64,000 nucleotides of DNA from Spelaeicoccus albus. GTDB lineage: Bacteria > Actinomycetota > Actinomycetes > Actinomycetales > Brevibacteriaceae. The stretch is from NCBI RefSeq assembly GCF_013409065.1, contig NZ_JACBZP010000001.1, positions 2,418,001 to 2,482,000 on the forward strand, in the 5' to 3' direction. The first letter of the stretch is position 1. Each line of letters begins with the position of its first letter. The notes under the pieces were generated by a model. It searched no databases. It was not told the origin of the DNA and saw only the letters and a list, made by a program, of their open reading frames with translations. Of the stretch, positions 56,803 through 64,000 are shown piece after piece. The translations under genes were made by a program, and so were the position numbers.

Positions 56803-56895
56803 GCGGTTATTCTAACGTCGGGCACGCCGAGTTCGGCAGCGGTGCCGCGGGGACGTAATCTTGAACCCGGCACCGATGGAAGGACTGACGACGCG

Positions 56896-57669
56896 ATGGG
56901 ACTGAGGCGCCACCTGTACAGCGCATACGAGCGCGGCATGCTTCGCTCGCTTTTGCGCGAGGCTCCCGAAGAACTCCCGGCGCACGTCGCGGTGATCATC
57001 GACGGCAACAGGCGGTGGGCCAAGCTCTCCGGCGCGCCGGCACGGCACGGCCACCTGGCCGGCGCCGAAAAGATCCCGGACTTCCTGCGCTGGTGCGAAG
57101 AACTCGGCATCAAGGTCGTCACGTTGTACCTGCTGTCGAACGACAACTTCGTCAAACGGTCGCCGGCCGAACTTTCCGCGCTGACCGAAATCATCTCGGA
57201 CGCAGTCGACCATATTGCCGCCACCGACGTGTGGCGGGTGCACCCGGTGGGGGCACTCGACCTGCTGCCGGCCGATTTGCACGCCAAACTCGACGGACTG
57301 GCCGAATCCACTGCCGAGCGCACGGGCCTGCACGTCAACGTGGCAATCGGCTACGGCGGCCGGCTGGAGATCTCCGACGCGATCCGTTCGCTGCTGCGGC
57401 ACTATGCCGCCGAGGGGCTGACCCTTGCCGATGCCGCCGATCAGGTCACCCCCGACCAGATTGCCGAACACCTCTACACCAAGGGGCAGCCGGATCCCGA
57501 CCTGATCATCCGCACATCGGGGGAGCAGCGGCTCTCCGGGTTCCTGCTCTGGCAGAGCGCCCATAGCGAGTTTTACTTTTGTGAGGCGTATTGGCCCGCA
57601 TTCCGCCGAGTCGACTTCTTCCGCGCCGTCCGCTCCTATGTGGCGCGCGAACGTCGATACGGCGCTTGA
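56896..57669 (+). CDS. uppS: Cis-prenyl transferase (isoprenyl transferase, Rv1086-like)
   Basis: The product has 257 residues. The catalytic Asp is D36 in AVIIDGNRRWAK. TLYLLSNDNFVKRS, VNVAIGYGGRLEI, the conserved RTSGEQRLSGFLLWQSAHSEFYFCEAYWP follow. The size and neighbours match Rv1086, the short-chain Z-farnesyl diphosphate synthase, rather than the longer decaprenyl synthase; product length cannot be read from sequence. It supplies polyprenyl phosphate carriers for envelope synthesis. Confidence 0.9.
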   Translation: MGLRRHLYSAYERGMLRSLLREAPEELPAHVAVIIDGNRRWAKLSGAPARHGHLAGAEKIPDFLRWCEELGIKVVTLYLLSNDNFVKRSPAELSALTEIISDAVDHIAATDVWRVHPVGALDLLPADLHAKLDGLAESTAERTGLHVNVAIGYGGRLEISDAIRSLLRHYAAEGLTLADAADQVTPDQIAEHLYTKGQPDPDLIIRTSGEQRLSGFLLWQSAHSEFYFCEAYWPAFRRVDFFRAVRSYVARERRYGA

Positions 57670-57704
57670 TCACTGCTCTTTTACCTTTCGCCGCGACCCT
57701 CCAT

Positions 57705-57716
57705 GTAAGCGCTTGC
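57705..57716. promoter_or_regulatory. LacI-family operator before the sugar ABC operon
   Basis: GTAAGCGCTTGC is a near-perfect palindrome (5 of 6 positions match) centred on CG, the classical LacI/GalR operator core. It is 90 bases before the start of the substrate-binding protein gene. GATAGTACT (57731-57739) nearby may be the -10 region. The likely ligand-responsive repressor is the LacI protein encoded at 61248 in the same operon. Confidence 0.7.
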
Positions 57717-57805
57717 GCAAAGCATCGGACGATAGTACTGTGACGTGCACCACGTGAGCGGTCCCCCGGCTCACGGTCAGTCAGAACTCGATGAAGAGGT
57801 GCACT

Positions 57806-59089
57806 ATGGCGACATCCAAAGCGGCCCCGTTGGCAGGTCTTGCGGCAATGGCACTGCTGCTCACCGCGTGCTCCGGCTCGGGAGGATCCTCGAGCGGCGA
57901 CAGCGGACCGCAATCGGAGAATTTGGGTGAGCGCGGGCCCATCACGTACGTCCAGGGCAAGGACAACAACAACGTCGTCCGGCCGCTGGTGAAGAAGTGG
58001 AACAAGGCTCACCCGAAGGAAAAAGTCACCTTCAAAGAGCAATCCGATAACGCCGATCAACAGCACGACGACCTCGTTCAGCACTTCCAAGCCAAGACCG
58101 ACGACTACGACGTCGTGGACGTGGACGTGATCTGGACCGCCGAATTCGCCGCCAAGGGCTGGCTACAGCCGCTGACCGGCAAGATGGCCATCGATACGAA
58201 GCCGCTCATGCCGGCAACCGTCAAGACCGGCGAATACAACGACACCCAGTACGCGGCCCCGCAAACCTCCGACGGCGCCCTGCTCTTTTACCGCAAGGAT
58301 CTGGTGAAGCAGGCCCCGAAGACGTGGGACGACATGATGGCCGATTGCAAGATCGCCAAGAAGAAGAACATGGGCTGCTATGCCGGGCAGTACGCAAAAT
58401 ACGAAGGGCTGACCGTCAACGTCTCGGAAGCCATCAACACCGCGGGCGGATCCATCGTCGGCAAGGACGGCAAGACCCCGACCTTGAACACCCCCGAAGC
58501 CAAGAAGGGCCTGCAACGGCTGGTCACGGCCTACAAGGACGGAAATATTCCCAAGCAGGCAATCACCTACCAGGAAGAGCAGGGCCGCCAGGCGTTCGAA
58601 GCAGGCAAGCTGATGTTCCTGCGCAACTGGCCGTACGTGTACTCGCTGGCGAAGACCGACGGATCGTCCAAAGTGAAGAACAAGTTCGGGATCGCGCCGA
58701 TACCCGGCGAGGACGGCCCCGGCGCCGGGACTCTGGGCGGCCACAACGCCGCCATCAGCGTGTATTCAAAGCACAAGGCCACGGCGCACGACTTCGTGAA
58801 GTTCCTGGAGAGCGAGGAAACGCAGAAATTCTTCGTCACGCAGGGATCGCTGGCGCCGGTGCGCACGGACCTGTACGACAACAAGGAGCTGAACAAGAAG
58901 CTGCCGTACCTGTCCACGCTGAAGACGTCGATCCTGAACGCCGTCCCGCGCCCGGTCAGCCCGTTCTACCCGGCCATCACGAAAGCCGTGCAGGACAACG
59001 CCTATTCGGCGATCAAGGGCGAAAAGAGCGTCTCGAAGGCGCTGAAGAACATGCAAGCGGCCATCAAGTCGGCCGGATCCGGCTCCTAA
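57806..59089 (+). CDS. Sugar ABC transporter substrate-binding lipoprotein (CUT1 type)
   Basis: The product has 427 residues from the ATG at 57806 (AAGAGGTG upstream). A signal peptide with lipobox LLTAC (Cys near 22) is followed by a Gly/Ser linker and family 1 solute-binding fold: ITYVQGKDNNNVVRPLVKKWNKAHP, DVVDVDVIWTAEFAAKGWLQPL, FEAGKLMFLRNWPYVYSLA and GTLGGHNAAISVYSKHK. Related CUT1 proteins bind trehalose, maltose or oligosaccharides. It is the first gene of the operon. No glycoside hydrolase is nearby to identify the sugar. Confidence 0.9.
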   Translation: MATSKAAPLAGLAAMALLLTACSGSGGSSSGDSGPQSENLGERGPITYVQGKDNNNVVRPLVKKWNKAHPKEKVTFKEQSDNADQQHDDLVQHFQAKTDDYDVVDVDVIWTAEFAAKGWLQPLTGKMAIDTKPLMPATVKTGEYNDTQYAAPQTSDGALLFYRKDLVKQAPKTWDDMMADCKIAKKKNMGCYAGQYAKYEGLTVNVSEAINTAGGSIVGKDGKTPTLNTPEAKKGLQRLVTAYKDGNIPKQAITYQEEQGRQAFEAGKLMFLRNWPYVYSLAKTDGSSKVKNKFGIAPIPGEDGPGAGTLGGHNAAISVYSKHKATAHDFVKFLESEETQKFFVTQGSLAPVRTDLYDNKELNKKLPYLSTLKTSILNAVPRPVSPFYPAITKAVQDNAYSAIKGEKSVSKALKNMQAAIKSAGSGS

Positions 59090-59098
59090 AGCCGTCAG

Positions 59099-59123
59099 GG
59101 GGCGGGGCGCAACGCCCCGCCCC
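59099..59123 (+). terminator. Intra-operon stem-loop between binding protein and first permease
   Basis: Perfect 11-bp GC arms (59099-59109 and 59113-59123) enclose the three-base loop CAA, ten bases after the binding-protein stop and 15 before the permease start. No T-run follows. Such hairpins stabilise the upstream mRNA or partly terminate transcription, raising binding-protein over permease levels. Confidence 0.75.
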
Positions 59124-59138
59124 ACCCAAGGAGCTCTC

Positions 59139-60164
59139 ATGGCTGGCATCGATCTTGATCCGGCGACGCCCGAGTTGGCGCCGACCGGGAAGAAGCGCAA
59201 ATACATCAACTCCGGGCACGGCAAACGCGCAGCCCTGTTGATAGCCCCGACAGTCGTCGTCCTTGCGATAGTCATCGGCTATCCGATAGTCAGCGCCGTC
59301 GTGTTGTCGCTGAAGAAGGATTCCGGACTCGACCCGTCAACCGGGATGTTCGTCCAGGGCGGATTCGCCGGGGTCGACAACTATGTGCACTGGCTTTTCC
59401 AACGTTGCACGTCCGCCGACGGCCAAGCGGGCGCGTGCCCACCCGGCAATCTGGGCGCACAATTCTGGCAGTCCACCGGAATCACCTTCTTCTTTGCGGC
59501 TGTGACGGTCAGCCTGGAAACGGCGTTCGGCCTCTGGATGGCCGTGATCATGAACCGCAGTTTTGTCGGCCGGGGCCTGCTGCGCGCAGCGGTTCTCGTC
59601 CCGTGGGCGATTCCGACCGCCGTCACGGCAAAACTCTGGTACTTCATCTTCGCCTACAACGGCATCGCCAATAAGCTGCTGCACACGCATATCCTGTGGA
59701 CCGGCGACGAATGGCCGGCCCGGTTCGCCATCATCTTGGCCGATGTGTGGAAGACCACCCCGTTCATGGCTCTTCTCATCCTTGCGGGCCTGCAAATGAT
59801 CCCGACCGACGTCTACGAAGCGGCAAAGGTCGACGGCGCGAGTGCCTGGCAACGATTCACGTCCATCACCATGCCGTTGGTCAAGCCGGCCCTGATGGTC
59901 GCAGTTCTGTTCCGCGTGCTGGATGCGCTGCGGATGTACGATCTGCCGGCCATTCTCACCGGCGGGGGAGGCGGGTCCGGCAACGCCACCACCACGTTGT
60001 CCATTCTCGTGGTCGACCAGATCAAACAAGGGTTCAACAGTGCCTCGGCGTTGTCCACCATCACGTTCGTGCTGATTTTCCTCGTGGCGTTCTTGCTGGT
60101 GAAGGTCACGGGGGCGTCGGTCGTGGACAACCCCGACCAACCGAAGAAGGAGGCCCTGCAATGA
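59139..60164 (+). CDS. Sugar ABC transporter permease 1 (MalF/SugA-like)
   Basis: The product has 341 residues with AAGGAG seven bases upstream. Six membrane helices are visible. A soluble insert between the first two helices contains the two Cys of QRCTSADGQAGACPPG, which could form an extracytoplasmic disulfide. The EAA loop is YEAAKVDGASAWQRFTSITMP, for contact with the ATPase. No ATPase gene is in the operon, so it must use a shared MsiK/SugC-type subunit encoded elsewhere. ATGA overlap with permease 2. Confidence 0.9.
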   Translation: MAGIDLDPATPELAPTGKKRKYINSGHGKRAALLIAPTVVVLAIVIGYPIVSAVVLSLKKDSGLDPSTGMFVQGGFAGVDNYVHWLFQRCTSADGQAGACPPGNLGAQFWQSTGITFFFAAVTVSLETAFGLWMAVIMNRSFVGRGLLRAAVLVPWAIPTAVTAKLWYFIFAYNGIANKLLHTHILWTGDEWPARFAIILADVWKTTPFMALLILAGLQMIPTDVYEAAKVDGASAWQRFTSITMPLVKPALMVAVLFRVLDALRMYDLPAILTGGGGGSGNATTTLSILVVDQIKQGFNSASALSTITFVLIFLVAFLLVKVTGASVVDNPDQPKKEALQ

Positions 60165-61039
60165 GCGTCCTGGAAACCGGCGCGCCAAGGCGCTTTGAAC
60201 GGCGGGGCGGAATCGACTGGCAGTCGGTCCGCACGTACGGTGGCGTGGTTGTCATCGTCGTCTGGTGCCTCGCCCCGTTCTACTGGATGATGGTCACTGC
60301 CTTCCGCGACGTCGGCTACACGTTCGACACGGCACTGTGGCCCACCCACGTGACGTTGGACAACTTCGCCACGGCATTCGACACCTCGATGGGCAATCAT
60401 TTTGCCCGGGCATTGGGCAACAGCTTCTTCATCGGTGCCTGCACAACCGTGATCGGGCTGCTTGTCGGCACTTTCACGGCGTACGCCTTGGCACGGATGC
60501 AGTTCCGGTTCAAGTCGATAGTCCTTGGCGTCGTCCTGGGCGCGTCGATGTTTCCGGGCGTGGCGATCGTGACGCCGCTCTTCCAACTGTTCACCGAGAT
60601 CCATTGGATGGGCACGTACCAGGCGCTCATCATCCCGAACATCTCGTTCGTCCTCCCGCTGACGGTGTACACGCTGACGTCGTTCTTCCGCGACATGCCG
60701 TGGGAACTGGAGGAATCGGCGCGAATGGACGGTTGTACGCCGGGCCAGGCATTCCGCAAGGTGATCCTGCCGCTCGCCACGCCCGCGTTGTTCACGACGG
60801 CGATCCTGGCGTTCATCGCGTCGTGGAACGAGTTCTTGATCTCCTCGCTGCTCTCCAGCGACAAGACGCAGCCGGTCACTGTGGCGATTGCGCAGTTTGC
60901 CGGCGCCCAACCGCACCAGGAACCGTACACGGCGGTGATGGCCGCCGGAACAATCGTCACGGTGCCGCTTGTCGTACTCGTCCTCGTCTTCCAACGCCGC
61001 ATCGTGTCCGGCCTGACGGCAGGTAGCCTCAAGGGGTGA
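60161..61039 (+). CDS. Sugar ABC transporter permease 2 (MalG/SugB-like)
   Basis: The product has 292 residues. Six helices with the MalG pattern: WCLAPFYWMMVTAFRD, PTHVTLDNFATAF, LGNSFFIGACTTVIGLLVGTFTAYALAR, the EAA loop ELEESARMDGCTPGQAFRKVILP, and IASWNEFLISSLL. It ends RRIVSGLTAGSLKG, like SugB-type permeases of trehalose importers. That supports, but does not prove, a trehalose/maltose-type substrate. It overlaps the small membrane protein gene by four bases. Confidence 0.9.
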   Translation: MSVLETGAPRRFERRGGIDWQSVRTYGGVVVIVVWCLAPFYWMMVTAFRDVGYTFDTALWPTHVTLDNFATAFDTSMGNHFARALGNSFFIGACTTVIGLLVGTFTAYALARMQFRFKSIVLGVVLGASMFPGVAIVTPLFQLFTEIHWMGTYQALIIPNISFVLPLTVYTLTSFFRDMPWELEESARMDGCTPGQAFRKVILPLATPALFTTAILAFIASWNEFLISSLLSSDKTQPVTVAIAQFAGAQPHQEPYTAVMAAGTIVTVPLVVLVLVFQRRIVSGLTAGSLKG

Positions 61040-61251
61040 CAATGAACAGGATCGAACGCGCGCGTGCGTCGTCGAGACGGCAGTTCCTCGACGTACTCAT
61101 CGGCTTCGTCGGCTTCTTCGGCATCGTGGTGTTCGTGGCAACGGTAGCGGCCGAAATCACGGGGCGGCCGGCGCTGTCCTGGGCGCTGGGGTTATTGGGA
61201 ATCGTCGCCGTCGAACTTGCGCTCGTGACGGCACGGCGTCGCACGCAATGA
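61036..61251 (+). CDS. Small two-helix membrane protein in the sugar operon
   Basis: The product has 71 residues from GTG at 61036 (overlap with the permease stop), or 69 from the ATG at 61042. A basic N-terminus precedes two membrane helices at about 18-40 and 46-64, ending in ARRRTQ. The lacI ATG overlaps its stop. I recognise no family. Perfect coupling on both sides suggests it is a real gene and a possible accessory of the permease complex. Confidence 0.6.
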   Translation: MTMNRIERARASSRRQFLDVLIGFVGFFGIVVFVATVAAEITGRPALSWALGLLGIVAVELALVTARRRTQ

Positions 61252-62321
61252 CGGGAAGGGCGCGGCAGCCGCCGCGGATCCAGGACGTCGCTCGCCTCAG
61301 CGGGGTCTCGACCGCGACGGTGTCGCGTGCGTTGCGGGGGCTGCCGCGGGTCTCCGAGGCCACTCGCCGGCGCGTGCAAGGCGCGGTCGACCAGCTTGGC
61401 TACGTTGCGTCGTCCGAGGCATCGGGATTGGCAGGCGGCCGCACCGAATCGGTCGGTGTCATAGCGCCCTACGTCAGCAGGTGGTATTTCAGCTCGGTGC
61501 TCGAAGGGATCGACGCCGAACTGCGCAGCCAAGGATTCGACCTTGTCCTGTACAACTTGGGCGGATACCAGCAAAACCGGTCGCGCGTGGTCGATCGCGC
61601 CATGCTGAGGAAGCGCATCGACGCGCTGCTGGTCATGTGCTTGACCCTGTCCGAGACCGAGGTGGCCGCGCTGGGCGAATTGCACTACCCGACATTGGTG
61701 ATCGGCGGCACGGTGCCCGGATTCCGCAGCGTCGGTATCGACGACGATGCCGCCGCCACGACCGCCATGAGACATTTGCTCGACCTCGGGCACCGGCGGA
61801 TCGCGTATATCGGCGGCGCCAATGAAGAAGGCATGTCGTTTGACGTGCCCGAGACGAGGCGTGCCGTCTACATCCGCGAGATCGCTGCCGAGGGGCTCCG
61901 GCCGGAACCCGGCTGGCTGCAGTCCGGCGCGTTCACGGTGACTGGAGCCATGGCCGCCATGCAGCGCATTCTTGCCGCGCCGGTGCGGCCGACCGCGGTG
62001 TTCGCGGCCTCCGACGAAATGGCGTTCGGAGCCATCAGCGTGTTGCGGGCGCACGGCCTCACGGTGCCGGGGGACATGTCCGTGATTGGCATCGACGACC
62101 ACGAAATGTCCGCGGCCATGAACCTGACGACAGTGGCGCAGGACCCGCTCGCGCAAGGACGGCTCGCGGCCGCCGAGGTGCTCGCCGACGTGACGGGCAC
62201 CGATGCGACAGCCCGGCAACGAGCAGACAGGGTGGGAAAGATCGTCACCGACAGTCATCTTGTTCGGCGAGGCTCCACCGGCGTGGCACACCCGGATCAG
62301 GGGCGCGGTCGCCTAGCGTGA
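61248..62321 (+). CDS. LacI family transcriptional regulator
   Basis: The product has 357 residues. The N-terminal helix-turn-helix is [21 protein letters not shown] (about 10-31), with the hinge helix around 45-60. The periplasmic-binding-like effector domain (about 65-335) includes [38 protein letters not shown] and [30 protein letters not shown]. It is the last gene of the ABC operon and most likely represses it through the operator at 57705, giving autoregulation. The inducer is probably the transported sugar. Confidence 0.92.
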   Translation: MTGRARQPPRIQDVARLSGVSTATVSRALRGLPRVSEATRRRVQGAVDQLGYVASSEASGLAGGRTESVGVIAPYVSRWYFSSVLEGIDAELRSQGFDLVLYNLGGYQQNRSRVVDRAMLRKRIDALLVMCLTLSETEVAALGELHYPTLVIGGTVPGFRSVGIDDDAAATTAMRHLLDLGHRRIAYIGGANEEGMSFDVPETRRAVYIREIAAEGLRPEPGWLQSGAFTVTGAMAAMQRILAAPVRPTAVFAASDEMAFGAISVLRAHGLTVPGDMSVIGIDDHEMSAAMNLTTVAQDPLAQGRLAAAEVLADVTGTDATARQRADRVGKIVTDSHLVRRGSTGVAHPDQGRGRLA

Positions 62322-62326
62322 GCGGT

Positions 62327-62452
62327 ATCGGATGCACGACGCATCCGGTCGGGAGGTTCCTCGTGAGTTTGCTCATGGCATCGGGGGCCGGACCGGCCTC
62401 CATGCGGGGGCCGAGTCCCGTCCACCACTAGCCAGGCCGGGCGAGTCCGGCC
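62327..62452 (+). promoter_or_regulatory. Three-hairpin leader upstream of phoH2
   Basis: Hairpins: 62327-62335/62341-62349 (nine pairs, one G-U, six bases after the lacI stop); 62378-62390/62394-62405 (12 pairs with a one-base bulge and a GAC loop); and 62435-62440/62447-62452 (six pairs GGCCGG/CCGGCC), ending just before the GAGGAG ribosome site of phoH2. The first may end the lacI transcript. The others may form an mRNA leader controlling phoH2. No known riboswitch class is recognised. Confidence 0.4.
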
Positions 62453-62463
62453 GAGGAGACATC

Positions 62464-63786
62464 GTGACCGAAGAAAATACGGAAACAGTCGCCGAACCGG
62501 TGAAGACGTACGTACTCGACACGTCGGTCCTCTTATCCGATCCGCATTCCCTGGCCCGTTTCGCCGAACACGCGGTGGTGCTGCCGGCGGTGGTCGTCAC
62601 GGAACTCGAAGCCAAACGCGAACATCCCGAGCTCGGCTATTTCGCCCGCAGCGCGCTGCGGCTCCTGGACGAGTTGCGGATGGAATTCGGCAGACTTGAC
62701 GAGCCCGTCGCCGTCAATGACGATGGCGGCACAGTGCGCGTTGAGCTGGGCAACACCGACCAAACGGCGCTGCCCATGGGTTTCCGGTTAGGCGACGCCG
62801 ATGCGCGAATTCTCGCAGTGGCCGCCAATTTGGACGCCGCCGGTGCCAACATCGTGGTGGTGAGCAAGGATCTGCCCTTGCGTATCAAGGCATCGACGCT
62901 TGGCCTGCCGGCCGAGGAGTACCTGGCCGAACTGGCTGTCGATTCCGGGTTCACCGGGATGGCCGAGATCGAGGTCACCGGCGAGCAGATGACGGAGCTC
63001 TACGGTTCCGGCAGCGTTGAATCGATCGAGGCGGCCGAGCATCCGGTCAATACCGGGCTCGTCCTCCTGTCCGGCACGGGGTCCGCGCTGGGCCGGGTCA
63101 CGGCCGACAAACAAGTGCGGCTCGTGCACGGTGATAAGGAGGTCTTCGGCGTGCGCGGTCGGTCGGCCGAACAACGCATCGGCATCGACCTGCTGCTCGA
63201 CAGACAGGTGGGCATTGTGTCGTTGGGCGGCAGGGCGGGAACCGGTAAATCGGCTCTCGCGCTCTTGGCCGGGCTCGAAACGGTGCTGGAACGCCGCGCC
63301 CACCGCAAGGTGATGGTCTTCCGCCCGCTGTACGCGGTCGGCGGCCAGGAGCTTGGCTATCTGCCCGGCTCCGAGGGCGAAAAGATGAACCCGTGGGCCC
63401 AAGCGGTATTCGATACGCTCGGCGCGCTTGTCAGCCCCGAAGTGATTGACGAAGTGCTCAGCCGCGAACTGCTCGAGGTGCTTCCGCTCACGCACATTCG
63501 CGGCCGCTCGCTGCATGACGCTTTCGTGATAGTGGACGAAGCCCAGTCGCTGGAGCGCAACGTGTTGCTCACCGTGCTCTCGCGGATCGGCCAGAACTCG
63601 AAGGTCGTGCTGACGCACGACGTCGCACAACGCGACAACTTGCGCGTGGGACGCCATGACGGCGTCGCGGCAGTCATCGAACGGTTGAAAGGACATCCGT
63701 TGTTCGGACACGTCACGTTGACCAGGTCCGAACGCTCGCCGATCGCCGAATTGGTGACTCGGATGCTCGAGGGCACCACGTTATAG
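62464..63786 (+). CDS. phoH2: PhoH2: PIN-domain RNase fused to PhoH ATPase
   Basis: The product has 440 residues from the GTG at 62464 with GAGGAG six bases upstream. The N-terminal PIN domain (about 15-150) has catalytic D19 in [13 protein letters not shown] and [12 protein letters not shown]. The C-terminal PhoH ATPase (about 225-435) has Walker [30 protein letters not shown] and Walker [12 protein letters not shown]. Mycobacterial PhoH2 (Rv1095) is an ATP-dependent RNA helicase/RNase with an upstream antitoxin-like gene phoAT. I see no such antitoxin here, only the structured leader. Confidence 0.95.
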   Translation: MTEENTETVAEPVKTYVLDTSVLLSDPHSLARFAEHAVVLPAVVVTELEAKREHPELGYFARSALRLLDELRMEFGRLDEPVAVNDDGGTVRVELGNTDQTALPMGFRLGDADARILAVAANLDAAGANIVVVSKDLPLRIKASTLGLPAEEYLAELAVDSGFTGMAEIEVTGEQMTELYGSGSVESIEAAEHPVNTGLVLLSGTGSALGRVTADKQVRLVHGDKEVFGVRGRSAEQRIGIDLLLDRQVGIVSLGGRAGTGKSALALLAGLETVLERRAHRKVMVFRPLYAVGGQELGYLPGSEGEKMNPWAQAVFDTLGALVSPEVIDEVLSRELLEVLPLTHIRGRSLHDAFVIVDEAQSLERNVLLTVLSRIGQNSKVVLTHDVAQRDNLRVGRHDGVAAVIERLKGHPLFGHVTLTRSERSPIAELVTRMLEGTTL

Positions 63787-63796
63787 GGCGCGGGAC

Positions 63797-63828
63797 GTGC
63801 TATTGGTGAGCGAGTGCTATTGGTGAGC
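63797..63828. repeat. Tandem 17-bp duplication at the end of the sulfatase gene
   Basis: The 15-mer GTGCTATTGGTGAGC occurs at 63797-63811 and 63814-63828, with a 17-bp period. The minus-strand sulfatase stop codon lies in the second copy, so duplication placed a second identical stop-bearing copy just beyond. Confidence 0.9.
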
Positions 63829-64000
63829 TAACAGGCGCCGTGCCGTATCGGCCGGTGTCTCGGGCTCGGGTTCGCCGTCCAGATCGATCCGTACCGACTC
63901 GATCGCGCCGGTGAACGCGTTGCCGCGCGGCCCGTAATCGTCGCTGACCGGGGTGCCCGTATCCACTCCGATGTTCAAAGTCTCGTCGAACGAGAAATAG
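63817..64000 (-). CDS. C-terminal end of an arylsulfatase-type sulfatase (rest outside window)
   Basis: Sixty-one codons of minus-strand C-terminus run from the window edge to the TAG at 63817-63819. They contain FSFDETLNIGVDTGTPVSDDYG followed by NAFTGAIESVRIDLDG, the usual C-terminal part of formylglycine-dependent arylsulfatases. The active-site and formylglycine region would lie upstream, outside the window. It is convergent with phoH2 across about 30 bases that contain a short tandem repeat. Confidence 0.7.
   Translation of the reverse strand, partial: YFSFDETLNIGVDTGTPVSDDYGPRGNAFTGAIESVRIDLDGEPEPETPADTARRLLAHQ

Noticed and set aside
62322-62463. PhoAT-like antitoxin peptide before phoH2
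   Set aside because: The open frame upstream of the GTG at 62464 lacks a ribosome site and any helical antitoxin pattern; the gap is hairpin-rich instead.
1-64000. CRISPR arrays, prophage, insertion sequences, tRNA or rRNA genes
   Set aside because: I found no regularly spaced repeats, transposase or integrase proteins, and no tRNA cloverleaf or rRNA sequence.

Overview
The window is chromosomal DNA of a high-GC actinobacterium. Most likely it belongs to Micrococcales or a near neighbour. The markers are mtrA-mtrB-lpqB, a WhiB1-type protein, the PdtaS sensor kinase, mycothiol conjugate amidase (Mca), an LpdA-type flavoprotein, long-form HPF, 180-kDa NAD-glutamate dehydrogenase and DUF3499/DUF5719/DUF4307/DUF2505/DUF6912 proteins. 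Genes are tightly packed and many start inside the previous stop codon (ATGA or GTGA overlaps). I see no tRNA, rRNA, insertion sequence, prophage or CRISPR array. Genus and species cannot be fixed from the sequence alone.

Layout. 1-6.6 kb: end of an envelope membrane protein, DUF5719, a zincin-like protein, DUF3499, a cation-efflux protein, ahcY and an acyl-CoA dehydrogenase. 6.4-14.7 kb: a damaged alpha/beta hydrolase, then an RDD/SpoIIM pair and the minus-strand run DUF58, MoxR, DUF4350, DUF4129 and a multi-pass membrane protein, which is a MoxR-type ATPase system. 14.8-24.7 kb: mtrA-mtrB-lpqB, comF, hpf with a structured leader, an AlkZ-like protein and secA. 24.7-29.8 kb: small conserved actinobacterial genes, including a LysM protein, a BldC-like regulator and an orphan SAF/CpaE-like pair. 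29.9-37.5 kb: NAD-glutamate dehydrogenase translationally coupled to pdtaS, then whiB1 and a P-loop kinase. 37.6-48.4 kb: nucleoside and sugar-phosphate catabolism (MHS transporter, deoC, phosphohexomutase, PNP), gamma carbonic anhydrase, LpdA, a biotin-dependent carboxylase alpha chain, moeA and maf. 48.4-53.7 kb: a hydrolase, an FAD oxidase, an AI-2E transporter and ilvA. 53.7-63.8 kb: greA, DUF4307, mca, a small membrane protein, TrhA, a short cis-prenyl transferase and phoH2, the same order as recalled for M. tuberculosis Rv1080c-Rv1095. A CUT1 sugar ABC operon with its LacI regulator sits inside this block. The last 184 bases are the end of a sulfatase gene.

How the genes work together. 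The window mixes envelope homeostasis (MtrAB-LpqB, SecA, LysM, cis-prenyl transferase, MoxR system), ribosome hibernation and stress (HPF, PhoH2, WhiB1, PdtaS, Mca, Maf) and central metabolism (AhcY, GDH, PNP-DeoC-phosphomutase, carboxylase, IlvA).

Points that go beyond a normal annotation: a 99-nt element with a closing helix and an alternative pairing just before hpf; a three-hairpin leader before phoH2; a perfect 31-bp inverted repeat before comF; an orphan CpaB/CpaE-like pair with an altered P-loop; a hydrolase that has lost its catalytic C-terminus; and an apparent preference for ATA as the isoleucine codon directly before valine codons. Gene-family and synteny assignments rest on recalled family features, not on database searches.
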